Counted from the first letter of the stretch, positions 1 to 9,004 are shown. The stretch is DNA of 64,000 nt from Gordonia rubripertincta (GCF_038024875.1 NZ_CP136136.1:3782001-3846000), one strand, 5' to 3'. Numbers and translations are program-made. The notes: generated by a model not told the origin, from the sequence alone.

Positions 1-810
1 CTGTCCCTGCTCGGTCTGCCGACCGAGGACTGGCGCAGCTTCTCCGACACGATTCACGAGATGGTCCACACCCCACCTGATCCCGATGGCAACTTCGCTG
101 CCGACGACGCCGCGCAGAGGCTCATGGAGCTCTTCGTCACGGTCACCGAAACCATCTCGGCGCGCCGCCAGAATCCGACCGATGACCTCATCTCCACGTT
201 GGTCCACGCAGAGATCGACGGCGAGCCGATGTCTGATCAGCGCCTGCTCGAGATCATCAGCCTGGTCATCTTCGGCGGCGTCGACACCACCGGCAGCCTG
301 TTGAGCAGTGTGCTTCGATGGCTGGAGGCGAATCCACATGAGCGCGAACGGCTCGCCGCGGATCCTGGCTTGATTCCACAGGCCACCGAGGAGTTCTTGC
401 GCTTCTTCTCTCCGGTGCAGGGACTCGCGCGCACGGCCACGCACGACTGCGTGATCGGCGACCAGCAGATCCGCAAGGGCGAACGGCTCTTCCTGTCCTG
501 GGCGTCGGCGAACTTCGACCCGGCACTGTTCCCCGATGCCGACAAGGTCGAACTGGACCGATTCCCCAACCGGCATCAGTCCTTCGGCATCGGCGTGCAC
601 CGATGCCTCGGATCGAACTTGGCGCGACTGGAATTCCGCGTGGTTCTCGAGGAGATCCTGCGTCGGATGCCCGATTTTCACATCTCCGATGATGCCGAAC
701 CATTCCGCTCTATCGGTGTGGTCAACGGCTGGGTCAACTTGCCCACCACCTTCACCGCGGGCGTCCGCGAAGGCTCCGACGTCGCCGGAAACCCCGCGCT
801 CACCCTCTGA
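1..810 (+). CDS. Cytochrome P450, C-terminal part (cut by window edge)
   Basis: The reading frame is open from the first base, so the N-terminus lies outside the window; 269 residues are visible. They include the I-helix oxygen-activation region (FGGVDTT, about visible residue 91), an ExxR-like helix (EEFLRFF) and the heme-ligand loop FGIGVHRCLG with the axial Cys at visible residue 202. P450s of this soluble bacterial type hydroxylate lipids and terpenoids using ferredoxin electrons. An aldehyde dehydrogenase follows after 34 bp and an SDR after that, so an alcohol-aldehyde-acid oxidation series is likely. The substrate cannot be told. No ferredoxin gene is visible. Confidence 0.95.
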   Translation: MSLLGLPTEDWRSFSDTIHEMVHTPPDPDGNFAADDAAQRLMELFVTVTETISARRQNPTDDLISTLVHAEIDGEPMSDQRLLEIISLVIFGGVDTTGSLLSSVLRWLEANPHERERLAADPGLIPQATEEFLRFFSPVQGLARTATHDCVIGDQQIRKGERLFLSWASANFDPALFPDADKVELDRFPNRHQSFGIGVHRCLGSNLARLEFRVVLEEILRRMPDFHISDDAEPFRSIGVVNGWVNLPTTFTAGVREGSDVAGNPALTL

Positions 811-844
811 TCGAACTCTGATCACCGCAGAACAGGAGAATCAC

Positions 845-2293
845 ATGACCGATCGCACACCACCACCGGTACACCTACGCCTCAATGGCGAGAAGCTCCC
901 TGAAGGCTCTGGGGGATTCTTCGACCACGTCGACCCCGTCACCGGAACGGTCAATGCCCGAATCCCCCTGGCCGACAAGGATGACGTCGATCGTGCCGTC
1001 GGGGCCGCCCACACCGCATACGACTCGTGGCGGCGGACACCACCGGCCATCCGGCGCGGCATGCTCATGAAGCTGGCCGACCTGATCGATGCGAACGCCG
1101 ACGAGTTCGCACGCCGCGGGGCGCTGGACAACGGGATGCCGATGTCCCTGGCGGCCGGCGGCATCGGGATCTCGGCGGAGTGGACCCGCTACTACGCCGG
1201 TTGGGCAGACAAGATCGCCGGTGAGGTGACCGGCCAACCGCTACAGGACTCCGAGCTGGGCTACACACTACGACAGCCGTACGGCGTGATCGGTATCGTG
1301 ATCACCTGGAACGGACCGCTCATCTCGTTGGCGATGAAGGTGCCGGCCGCGCTCGCCGCCGGCAACACCGTGGTGGTCAAACCGTCCGAGATGACGCCCT
1401 TCGCACCCGAATTGTTCATGGACCTGGTGGAGGAGGCGGGGATCCCACCCGGCGTGGTCAACATCCTGCCGGGCACTGCCGAAGCCGGGCATCAGCTCGT
1501 CACCCATGACCTGGTGAAGAAGGTGTCGTTTACCGGTGGTCCCGTCACCGCCACCCGGATTCTCGAGGCCTGCGCACCGTCGATGAAGCCGGTCGTCCTC
1601 GAACTCGGTGGCAAGTCGGCGAATATCGTGCTCGAGGATGCCGATCTGGCAACGGCCTGCCAACACGCCGCATTCATGTCGGTCGGGCTGATGACCGGTC
1701 AGGGATGCGCGTTCCCCACCCGACTACTCGTCCACGAGTCCGTCTACGACCAGGTGCTCGACGGCGTCCTCGCCACGGCGGCGTCCATCGCCCCCGGTGA
1801 CCCTTTCGACCCCGCCACGCTGACCGGACCGGTCGTGAACGAGGCTGCCGTCGAGCGGATCATGGGCATGATCGAGCGAGCCCAGGCCGACGGTGCACGC
1901 CTGCTCCACGGCGGAAGGCGCATGGAGCGCGAGGGCTTCTTCATCGAGCCGACCGTGTTCGCCGACGTCGACCCGGCATCCGAACTGGCCCAGACCGAGG
2001 TCTTCGGTCCGGTGCTCGCCATCACGAAGTTCCGCACCGATGACGAGGCGATCGAGATCGCCAACTCCACCAAATACGGTCTGTCGGGTTACATCCAGAC
2101 GCGGGACCTCACGCGCGCCACCAGGATCGCCGCCGAGCTGGAAACCGGCGAGGTACTCATCAACGGCGCGATGAATCTCGCGGTCCATCGTCCGTTCGGT
2201 GGGATCGGGATCAGCGGTGTCGGCAAGGAAGGCGGCCGCGCCGGAATCGAAGAGTTTCTCCGTGTCAAGAGTGTGGGAATGGGATTGGTCTGA
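845..2293 (+). CDS. Aldehyde dehydrogenase (NAD(P)+)
   Basis: A 482-aa ALDH-superfamily enzyme of normal length that oxidises an aldehyde to its acid. The catalytic Glu lies in LELGGKSA (Glu253) and the nucleophilic Cys in GQGCAF (Cys288); the cofactor-binding stretch FTGGP precedes them. The frame is open much further upstream, but the ATG at 845 is chosen because AGGAGA sits 5-7 bases before it and the family alignment begins there. It lies directly downstream of the P450 and its stop overlaps the next ATG by one base, so the three genes are probably cotranscribed. Confidence 0.95.
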   Translation: MTDRTPPPVHLRLNGEKLPEGSGGFFDHVDPVTGTVNARIPLADKDDVDRAVGAAHTAYDSWRRTPPAIRRGMLMKLADLIDANADEFARRGALDNGMPMSLAAGGIGISAEWTRYYAGWADKIAGEVTGQPLQDSELGYTLRQPYGVIGIVITWNGPLISLAMKVPAALAAGNTVVVKPSEMTPFAPELFMDLVEEAGIPPGVVNILPGTAEAGHQLVTHDLVKKVSFTGGPVTATRILEACAPSMKPVVLELGGKSANIVLEDADLATACQHAAFMSVGLMTGQGCAFPTRLLVHESVYDQVLDGVLATAASIAPGDPFDPATLTGPVVNEAAVERIMGMIERAQADGARLLHGGRRMEREGFFIEPTVFADVDPASELAQTEVFGPVLAITKFRTDDEAIEIANSTKYGLSGYIQTRDLTRATRIAAELETGEVLINGAMNLAVHRPFGGIGISGVGKEGGRAGIEEFLRVKSVGMGLV

Positions 2294-3138
2294 TGTTGAA
2301 TCTCGAAGGACAGAAGCTACCGGTCGGCTCGCTGGAAGGCCGCGTCGCGTTCATCACCGGCGCCGGGCGCGGCCAGGGACGCGCGCATGCAGTTCGTCTC
2401 GCGCAGCTCGGCGTCGACATCATCGGCGTCGACATCTGTGCGGACATGGCGACTTTCGACTATCCGTGTGCGACGCTCGATGAGCTCGAGGAAACCAAGA
2501 AGCTCGTGGATAACGAGGGACGGCGGATGCACGCCGGGGTGGCCGATGTGCGCGACTTCCGCGCACTCAAGGCCGCCTTCGACGCGGGATTCGCCGAGTT
2601 CGGCCGGGTCGACATGGTGATCGCCAACGCAGGCATGATCCGCTATGCCGACGAGGAGAACCCGCAGCAGGAGTGGCGGGACACCCTCGATGTCATCCTG
2701 ACCGGCGCCTTCAACGCCGTCCGAGCCTCAATCGACGAGTTGCGTGCGGGTGGCCGGGGCGGCTCGATCGTGCTGACATCGTCATCGGCGGGATTGAAGG
2801 GCACCGCGTCACCGGATGCGAGCCCGCAGGCGTATACCGCCGCCAAGCGCGGCCTGGTCGGATACATGCAAGTGTTGGCGAATCAGTATGCACCAGAGAT
2901 GATCCGCGTGAACACCGTCCATCCCACCGGGGTGATCTCCGGGATGACGATGAACGAGGCGATGGCCAAGAAGGCCGCCGAGATCGGCAGCAACATCTCG
3001 GCGATGCAGAACGCACTACCGATCTCGATCCTCGACGCCGAGGACATCGCCAACGCGGTCGCCTTCCTGGTCTCCGACGAGGCACAGTTCATCACCGGCA
3101 CCGAATGGGCGCTCGACGCAGGGTTCACCGTGCGCTGA
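2293..3138 (+). CDS. SDR oxidoreductase, mycofactocin-coupled type
   Basis: A 281-aa short-chain dehydrogenase. The Rossmann motif TGAGRGQG is at residues 22-29 and the catalytic pair is Tyr181/Lys185 (YTAAK). The GRGQGRAHA signature, the long insert after the second beta strand and the length match the mycofactocin-coupled SDR subfamily, whose members keep NAD tightly bound and pass electrons to the redox peptide mycofactocin (family knowledge). No mycofactocin biosynthesis genes are in this window. The start overlaps the ALDH stop (TGATG). The likely role is alcohol or hydroxyl oxidation in the P450-ALDH series. Confidence 0.9.
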   Translation: MLNLEGQKLPVGSLEGRVAFITGAGRGQGRAHAVRLAQLGVDIIGVDICADMATFDYPCATLDELEETKKLVDNEGRRMHAGVADVRDFRALKAAFDAGFAEFGRVDMVIANAGMIRYADEENPQQEWRDTLDVILTGAFNAVRASIDELRAGGRGGSIVLTSSSAGLKGTASPDASPQAYTAAKRGLVGYMQVLANQYAPEMIRVNTVHPTGVISGMTMNEAMAKKAAEIGSNISAMQNALPISILDAEDIANAVAFLVSDEAQFITGTEWALDAGFTVR

Positions 3139-3219
3139 CGCATCGTCCCGCCTGGCTCCGTGGGCACTCGGCGGCCCACGAAGCCAGGCATTCGTCGTTC
3201 GAAGGACAACGAATCACCA

Positions 3220-4257
3220 ATGCCACGTCCCTCATCTGCCCGATTGACACGTCTGCGGACCAACACCCGGACCGATCGGTGGGACCACCGGCACCACCGA
3301 TCGCGTCCGACTCGCGGTGGCGTGGAACGACACAGGGAAATCGGCGGGTCTGCCGGAGAACGTCTTCATCAAGAGCACGCCGTTATCGGCCAAGAACCGG
3401 GTCATGGTCGGCACCCTCGACATGGCCGTCAACGAGGTCCGCTTCTACGACGAGCTCGCACCAGCGCTCGGCGGCGATGTGGCTCCGCGCGCCTGGTATG
3501 CGCGAGCCGGTTGCGGGGCCCGATTCCTGATGGTCCTGGAGCATCTGGTCGCCGAAGGCGGGCGGCCGTACGCCCTGGCCGACCCGTGTCCCATCGACCA
3601 CGCGCGGACTGATCGACGCATTCGCCAGGCTGCATTCGACATTCTGGGACAGCTCGCGCTTCGCCACGGACCTCGACTGGGTACGCCCGTGGAGCACGCG
3701 GCCGGGCAGCCAGTTCCTGAATTGTTCTACTCGCGCGGTCGCCACGCCGCCCTGAAGCTCGACCGCCCCGAAGCCGGACCCGCTGCGAAGGCCCTGGTCT
3801 CGGCTCTCGACGGCAATGCCGACGCCTTCTACCGCGCCTTCGAAACCGGGCCGCTTACGTTGTTGCACGGCGATTCTCACCTGGGCAACACCTTCTCCCG
3901 CGCCGACGGTCGCTCGGGACTGCTTGACTGGCAGGTCATCTGGCGTGGCCCTGGCATGCGTGAGGTCACCTACTGGATGGTGACCGGACTCGAGCCGGGG
4001 ACACGCCGGGCCCACGAACGCGACTGATCGACCGCTACCTGGACGGTCTTCGATCAGCCGGGACACCTGGTGTGCCTGATGGGGCGACTGCGTTCGATCA
4101 GTATCGCGTCTACGCTGCGGAGGCGTGGGATGCGACGGCGATGACGATTGCCTGGCCAGGACTGCAAGCACCCGACAACGCCGAAGCCGGCTGGCGGCGT
4201 GCATGCATTGCGATCGAGGATCTCCACACCGCCGACGCGGTTTCCGGACTCCGCTGA
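3220..4257 (+). pseudogene. Aminoglycoside-phosphotransferase-like (APH family) gene, broken by several frameshifts
   Basis: The APH/choline-kinase-like fold is recognisable, but the frame is not continuous. Frame 2 carries the N-lobe (ENVFIKSTPLSAKNR) to about 3604. The expected sequence LIDAFARLHSTFWD then runs in frame 3 from about 3606 to 3720. Frame 2 resumes at 3722 (LFYSRGRH) and holds the catalytic loop LLHGDSHLGNT and the metal motif LLDWQ, but stops at 4025. The conserved tail LIDRYLDGL continues in frame 1 to the stop at 4257. The first shift is a net +1; the other two are single-base deletions. The region before about 3260 matches nothing recognisable. Either a decaying gene or local sequence error. 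Confidence 0.8.
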
Positions 4258-4423
4258 GCTGGGTCCGTACCCGTCGTATCTGCCGTCGGCCGGAGGCGAT
4301 GATGTGACGGACGCTCATGCGGGTCCCTCACAGTGGCAGGTAACATACTCGACTCCGCCCGAAGTTCAGCGAACGCAATCACAGCGCGCTCACACAACTG
4401 GACCCAACTCGTATCCACGTCGA

Positions 4424-5002
4424 TCAGTGACTGCGTATTCCGAAGTCGATATCGTTGTAGGCCAATGGCTTCCAGTCAGGGCGGTCGTACCAGGACGGGC
4501 GCGCCACGTGACCGGGCTCCGGGCGCGCCCAGTCAACCCATTGCCCCCAGTCCTTCCGGCTGAGGCGCTCGTCAAGCGACTGGGGATGACGAAGCGCGGC
4601 CTCGGAGTATGTGCGTGCGAATGTCTTCATCTCACCCATCACCCAGATGTCCTCCTCGGACTTCCAGCGTCCGTCGCCGGCATACTGGATGACCTGCCAC
4701 GAGGGGAAGTCGATCGGGGGTGCACCCGGCTCGGGATTGTCTGCCCGATTGACGATTTGGTAGACGACACGATCTCCGTCGACGTTGTACCAGACAAGCA
4801 CGCTGTACACGTGCGGCGCCGCACCCATCGTGCCCTCGATGTAGCGCAGAATCTCGTCGTGCCCCGTGAACGTGCCGTAGAAGTGGTCGAAATAGGTGGC
4901 GTCCTCGGTGAACAGCTTCGTCCATGCTTCCCAGTCCTCACCGACCAGCCCGACCCTGACGTACTCCTTGAATGCTTCCTCGACTTCAGCTCGATCCGCC
5001 AT
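4424..5002 (-). CDS. NTF2-like (SnoaL/ring-hydroxylating beta-like) protein
   Basis: 192 aa. The fold signature is the N-terminal helix followed by WTKLFTEDATYFDHFYGTF and later curved-sheet segments (VLVWYNVDGDRVVYQIVNR), as in SnoaL-like and NTF2-like proteins, some of which are small isomerases, dehydratases or cyclases. An unusually long C-terminal tail rich in Trp and Asp follows the domain. The start at 5002 has AGGAA seven to eight bases upstream; an earlier in-frame ATG at 5065 lacks this. It is the last gene of a minus-strand group with the amidohydrolase and the small protein upstream. No catalytic role can be assigned. Confidence 0.85.
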   Translation of the reverse strand: MADRAEVEEAFKEYVRVGLVGEDWEAWTKLFTEDATYFDHFYGTFTGHDEILRYIEGTMGAAPHVYSVLVWYNVDGDRVVYQIVNRADNPEPGAPPIDFPSWQVIQYAGDGRWKSEEDIWVMGEMKTFARTYSEAALRHPQSLDERLSRKDWGQWVDWARPEPGHVARPSWYDRPDWKPLAYNDIDFGIRSH

Positions 5003-5086
5003 CTGCGTTCCTACTTTCGATGTCAAGGTCCTGAACTCAGTGGTCGTCCGCTTCACCAACGGCACCGAACAGGCCAGGACCGGCTG

Positions 5087-5122
5087 CGTGCCGGCTTGTC
5101 ACGAAAGTGACAAGCCGGCACG
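5087..5122 (-). terminator. Perfect 16-bp hairpin with GAAA tetraloop
   Basis: Two arms of 16 bases (5087-5102 and 5107-5122) are exact reverse complements around the loop GAAA, a GNRA tetraloop. It begins 7 bases after the stop of the small minus-strand gene and lies before the NTF2-like gene. There is no U-tract on either side. It may be an intrinsic terminator of the tract-less type common in actinobacteria, or an mRNA-processing or stability element between two genes of one operon. Confidence 0.7.
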
Positions 5123-5128
5123 GCTCGT

Positions 5129-5419
5129 TCACGTGTTGCGTCGAGCCGTTCCGGGGTATCCGAAGAACGACTCGAAGTTCTCGTCGTTGATGGGCTGCCT
5201 ACGGTTGCGCTCCTGCGCGTCTTCCAGCGCAGACAGACGCTGCCGGGCCCGCACTATCGCAGCCTCATCAGCGCCGGCGGCGATCATCTCGGCAAGCAGA
5301 TCCTTCTGCTTGCCCACCTCTGCGAACACTCGCACACCGGCTTCGCCGTAGGTCAGCAGATCGTGGTCTTCGGCCTCCTCGCGTTGCGGTGCATCGGGAC
5401 CGGAATCACTGTCACTCAT
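5129..5419 (-). CDS. Small acidic hypothetical protein (96 aa)
   Basis: 96 aa, not recognised. It has an acidic N-terminus (MSDSDSG), a central predicted helix pair (LLAEMIAAGADEAAIVRARQ) and a C-terminal segment NDENFESFFGY that looks like a conserved docking tail. There is no signal peptide or membrane segment. An ATG two codons upstream (5425) sits directly against the ribosome-binding AGGGGA, so 5419 is the better start. It follows the amidohydrolase by 24 bp on the same strand, which suggests cotranscription and possibly a partner role, but no function is evident. Confidence 0.7.
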   Translation of the reverse strand: MSDSDSGPDAPQREEAEDHDLLTYGEAGVRVFAEVGKQKDLLAEMIAAGADEAAIVRARQRLSALEDAQERNRRQPINDENFESFFGYPGTARRNT

Positions 5420-5443
5420 GCCCATTCCCCTACGGTGCGTATC

Positions 5444-6640
5444 TCAGAGGACGATTGCCGGGTCGCGGACGTCGACGCGGGGGAAGTTCAGCATCCGCCG
5501 CGCGTTCTCCTCGACAATCAGCGAACACTCGTCGTCCGGGACATCTCGAAGCACCTCGGCAGCCCGCTTACGCGAGTTGGGCCAGTTCGAGTCGGAATGC
5601 GGGAAGTCGATCTCCAATGTGAGGCGATCGATGCCGATCGCGTGGCGGTTCTTGAGACCGTGCTCGTCGTCGATGAAGCAGCCCCAGAAGTGTTTGCGGA
5701 ACAGATCCGAGGGGCGCGCGTCGAAGTCGATGTTCTGGTAGTAGCGGTGCCGATCCCAGACGAAGTCAGCGCGCTCGAGGATATACGGAATCCAGCCGAC
5801 GCCGCCTTCGGCGAGCGAGATCTGCAGATCCGGAAACTGTTGCAGCTTTCCGGAGAAGAGCCAGTCAACAGTGGTCCACATCAGATTGGATGAGAACAAC
5901 GTGATGGCAACCGCGAACGGAGCATCCGGCATCGCCATCTGCCCGGCCACGGGAGCCATCGACGAGAAGGAGAATCCGGGGACGAACGACCCGGAGCCGA
6001 AATGTTGCGACACCACGACACCGGATTCGCTGAGTACCGCCCACAGCGGATCCCAATGATCAGAGTGCAACGACGGCAGGCCCATCGGGATGGGATTGTC
6101 CGGGAAAGAGACCGTGCGTGAGCCCTTGGCGATCGTCCGCTTGGCTTCGGCAACCGTCGCCTCGATATCCCACACCGGCAGGATCGACATCGGCACATAG
6201 CGATCGGGCGCGGTCGCGCACCATTCATCGATGTAGAAGTCGTTCCACGCCTTCACACACAGCAACGCCAGCTCTTTGTCCTGCGCGCGCACAAACGTCC
6301 CGCCACCGAATCCCGGGAACGATGGGAAACACAGGGCGGCCTGCACACCGTCGAGGTCCATGTCCTTGACCCTGGCGTTGGGCTCGTAGCACCCGGGAAT
6401 CATGTCCTCGTAGCGAACCGGATCCATGCCCCATTCCTCTTTGGGTTTCCCGGCAACGGCGTTGAGACCGATGGTGGGGAACACGGCACCGTCATAGGAC
6501 CAGAGATGCTTGTCGTCGACTTCGATGATCCGCGGCCCCTGCTCCCGGTACTTGGCCGGCAGACGGTCCTGCCACACCTTCGGGTGTTCGACCAGATGGT
6601 CGTCGACCGAGACGATCTGGTGGTGATCTTGGAGTGGCAT
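5444..6640 (-). CDS. Amidohydrolase-family protein (Amidohydro_2 / ACMSD-like)
   Basis: 398 aa, with the N-terminal D-x-H type metal motif SVDDHLVEHP, a central TIM-barrel region and the late metal-loop motif IDFPHSDSNWP. These place it in the amidohydrolase 2 group, whose members are mostly decarboxylases or C-C or ester hydrolases on ring-cleavage products. The start at 6640 has AGGAGG four bases upstream; the frame extends to 6700 without support. Two more members of this group occur in the window (21501 and 49975), each beside genes for CoA-ester breakdown. The substrate is unknown. Confidence 0.9.
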   Translation of the reverse strand: MPLQDHHQIVSVDDHLVEHPKVWQDRLPAKYREQGPRIIEVDDKHLWSYDGAVFPTIGLNAVAGKPKEEWGMDPVRYEDMIPGCYEPNARVKDMDLDGVQAALCFPSFPGFGGGTFVRAQDKELALLCVKAWNDFYIDEWCATAPDRYVPMSILPVWDIEATVAEAKRTIAKGSRTVSFPDNPIPMGLPSLHSDHWDPLWAVLSESGVVVSQHFGSGSFVPGFSFSSMAPVAGQMAMPDAPFAVAITLFSSNLMWTTVDWLFSGKLQQFPDLQISLAEGGVGWIPYILERADFVWDRHRYYQNIDFDARPSDLFRKHFWGCFIDDEHGLKNRHAIGIDRLTLEIDFPHSDSNWPNSRKRAAEVLRDVPDDECSLIVEENARRMLNFPRVDVRDPAIVL

Positions 6641-6985
6641 AGGGCCTCCTGCTCGTGAAAGTTCGTAAACGTCCGACGCACGGCTCACGCTGGTCCGCAA
6701 ATCTCGGCGCGCAAGCGCCCGAGGTGGGAACCACCTACTGAGGCCGGTCCGGTTTCTGACACTGCGTCCAGATTAGGATAGACGTGATCTAGGCAACAAT
6801 CCAGCACTACCGGGAAACAAGTCACCCCTTCCGGAGTCAACTTGGCCAGCAACGGGGAGCGACACGCATTGATCTGCATCATGGATTACTGCACGGTCGC
6901 GACGAACGAGGTCAATTCGACCAGAACTAAAGTGACTATTCTCCGTCACTTCTGACAGCAGTGAACGCTCCGCGCGCGTCCGTGA
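6641..6985. other. 345-bp intergenic region
   Basis: This separates the Gfo/Idh gene stop from the amidohydrolase start, both on the minus strand. I see no supported gene. It holds the inverted repeat AAGTGAC-N8-GTCACTT (6930-6951) and a short AGGTGG/CCACCT repeat near 6722-6736. It presumably carries the promoter of the 6640-4424 operon, but I cannot place -35 and -10 boxes with confidence. Confidence 0.6.
6930..6951. promoter_or_regulatory. Inverted repeat AAGTGAC-N8-GTCACTT
   Basis: Seven-base arms match exactly around eight bases. It lies in the gap upstream of the amidohydrolase operon, about 290 bp from its start and 35 bp beyond the Gfo/Idh stop. It resembles a dimeric-repressor operator, but its spacing differs from the TTGAC-N6-GTCAA sites elsewhere in the window, so it may belong to another regulator. 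Confidence 0.35.
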
Positions 6986-8068
6986 TCAGAGACGGACGTC
7001 GACCCACCCCTCGCCCGTCGCCGAGCGATGCGCGGCGTCGATCACCGCCAGCGACAGGAGGCCGTCCGCGAATGTCGGCGCCGCACTTGGCGCGCCGTCG
7101 AACGCGGGCAACCAATCGTGCAGCATCAGCGCCAGTGCACGAGCAGCATGGCCGGCCAGGCCGCTCGGCAACACATCGGGGTTGGCCGGCTCGCGTTCGT
7201 CAACCGAGAGTGGCGCCAACCCGTCGTCGCCGGCGAGGCCGGCGCGATATCGGGCCGACCGTAGGCCTCCGTCTCCGATGATCGTCCCGTCAGAGCCGAA
7301 CAACTCGAGTCGATAGTGGTCTGTGTGGGCACCCATCACCGAGACGCTGAGGATGGCGATCACACCGCACTCCATCCGCATCAGCAACGCGGCGGTGTCG
7401 TCGGCAGTGACCGCGAGGCGCCCACCGTCGGGCAGGTCGCGGACAGGCTCACTGGTGCGCACTTCGGCGCACACAGACTGCGGGCGGCCGAACGCGCTGC
7501 ACAGAAAGTCGATGTCGTGCACCAGCATCCCGGCCAAGTAGCCACCGCCCTGATCCCGGTCGTACATCCACGCCGCCTGCGGCGGATGGTCCGGATGCCA
7601 GTAACTGGCGCTACGGCTGACACGCGCAAGGTAGGGCTTCCCCAGAAAGCCTGAGTGCACCTTGGCGGCGACCGCCAGCCAGTCTGCATTCCAACGATTT
7701 TCGAAACCGCACGCGGTGGGCAACCCAGTCTGGGCGGCGGCGCGGACAAGATCCCGAGCCGAGTCGAGATCACCGGCCAGAGGCTTTTCACACAACACCG
7801 GCTTGCCCGCGTTCAGCGCGGCGAGCGCCATATCGTGGTGCAACGCCGTGGGGGTGGCGACCGAGATGACGTCGAGATCGTCACGGGCGACGAATGCCCG
7901 CCAGTCGGTGGAGGTGCTATCGATGTCGAGGCGCGCCGCGACACGTTCCAGTCGCTGAGGTGTGCGTGCACACAGCGCAACGGGCTCGAACCCCTGCGCC
8001 GCCCGGAACCCGGGTACCTGTACGTGGGCACCCCATCCCACACCGATGATGCCGACCCTCAACGCCAT
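6986..8068 (-). CDS. Gfo/Idh/MocA-family NAD(P)-dependent oxidoreductase
   Basis: 360 aa. The N-terminal Rossmann domain starts with GIIGVGWGAH and contains the family signature CEKPLAGD, whose Lys is a catalytic or cofactor-contacting residue. The C-terminal alpha/beta domain is complete, with a HDIDFLCS-like stretch. The family oxidises or reduces sugars, cyclitols, diols or other cyclic alcohols. Start ATG 8068 has AGGAGA about five bases upstream. It stands alone on the minus strand, divergent from the thioesterase at 8180. It is unusual in an otherwise CoA-ester-focused island and might act on a hydroxylated ring. Confidence 0.92.
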   Translation of the reverse strand: MALRVGIIGVGWGAHVQVPGFRAAQGFEPVALCARTPQRLERVAARLDIDSTSTDWRAFVARDDLDVISVATPTALHHDMALAALNAGKPVLCEKPLAGDLDSARDLVRAAAQTGLPTACGFENRWNADWLAVAAKVHSGFLGKPYLARVSRSASYWHPDHPPQAAWMYDRDQGGGYLAGMLVHDIDFLCSAFGRPQSVCAEVRTSEPVRDLPDGGRLAVTADDTAALLMRMECGVIAILSVSVMGAHTDHYRLELFGSDGTIIGDGGLRSARYRAGLAGDDGLAPLSVDEREPANPDVLPSGLAGHAARALALMLHDWLPAFDGAPSAAPTFADGLLSLAVIDAAHRSATGEGWVDVRL

Positions 8069-8179
8069 GCGCTCTCCTCAGTCAGTGATGCATACGTCTT
8101 GTGACACTGATGTTAGATTTTGCATGGTCCGCTGTCGATGACGCAGCTCATTCGCCTTTCTCGTGATACAGCTTGTCAA

Positions 8180-9004
8180 ATGAGCAAGGCAGAACAGCGG
8201 GTCGACGACCACGATCTGGAGACACCCGACAACATTCAGGTCCGATTCGGGATCTCGTACGACGAGGACGACCCGAACGCGGCCAGTGCCGTGATGTCCA
8301 TGCCGATGGAGCGGTACCGCAATCCGATCACCGGCGCGCCGACCGTGGGCCCGCTGGCCATACTCGTCGACGCTGCCGCGGGAATCGTGAACCATCATCG
8401 CCGTGGACCACATCAGTGGACGGTCTCCAGTGAACTGTCGCTCGAACTCAACCTCTCCGCAGTCGAGGATCTCGACGGCCTGGTGTCTGCGAGCGCGCAC
8501 GTCCTGGGTTCGACGGGCTCCACCTCGCTGGGCATCTGCACTTTGACCCATCGCGGAACCGTGATCGGCGGGGGTACGGTGCGCTCTTTCTTCATCGACG
8601 CAGGTGACACCCTGTCTCCGCGGCCACAGGAAACCCTGGAGCGGACCGCCGCGACGACGATCGCCGACCTCATGGCGGTAAGCCCGCGATCAGCGGATGG
8701 CGGTCAAGTCCTGGTACAGAAGTCCGACCCCTGCCTGAACAATGACATCGGCATCGTGCACGGCGGTGTGGCGTCAGCCGGCCTCGAACTCGCTGCGTCT
8801 GCAGCGATCAACCACGGCCATATGGGTGAGCTGCAGACCGCCTCGCTGCGGGTGAACTTCCTCCGCCCCTTCATGGCAGGAGAGAATTCCCGATACGAGG
8901 GCACGGCGATCCGGGTGGGACGCAGCACCGCTGTGGGCGACGCGCGCGCAATCGGCGACGACGGAAAGGTCGCACTCGTCGCTCGAGTCACCGCATATCG
9001 CTGA
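8180..9004 (+). CDS. PaaI-like double-hotdog thioesterase
   Basis: 274 aa made of two hotdog repeats. The first has TVGPLAILVDAAAG and the second NNDIGIVHGGVASAGLELAA, the HGG helix-cap typical of PaaI/YbgC-like acyl-CoA thioesterases. It probably hydrolyses an acyl-CoA to release CoA. The frame is open from a TTG at 8120 and has an ATG at 8138; 8180 (MSKAEQ) is preferred from the domain start, but no clear ribosome-binding site marks any of the three. It is divergent from the Gfo/Idh gene and separated by 267 bp from the next operon. Confidence 0.85.
   Translation: MSKAEQRVDDHDLETPDNIQVRFGISYDEDDPNAASAVMSMPMERYRNPITGAPTVGPLAILVDAAAGIVNHHRRGPHQWTVSSELSLELNLSAVEDLDGLVSASAHVLGSTGSTSLGICTLTHRGTVIGGGTVRSFFIDAGDTLSPRPQETLERTAATTIADLMAVSPRSADGGQVLVQKSDPCLNNDIGIVHGGVASAGLELAASAAINHGHMGELQTASLRVNFLRPFMAGENSRYEGTAIRVGRSTAVGDARAIGDDGKVALVARVTAYR

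Noticed and set aside
2673..3530. 285-aa frame overlapping the SDR and the APH remnant
   Set aside because: Out of frame with the SDR and with no family resemblance; it only crosses the APH region by chance.
8099..8118. TTGTGA and TTAGAT as a promoter of the thioesterase
   Set aside because: The spacing between the boxes is only about 9 bases, too short for a sigma70 promoter.
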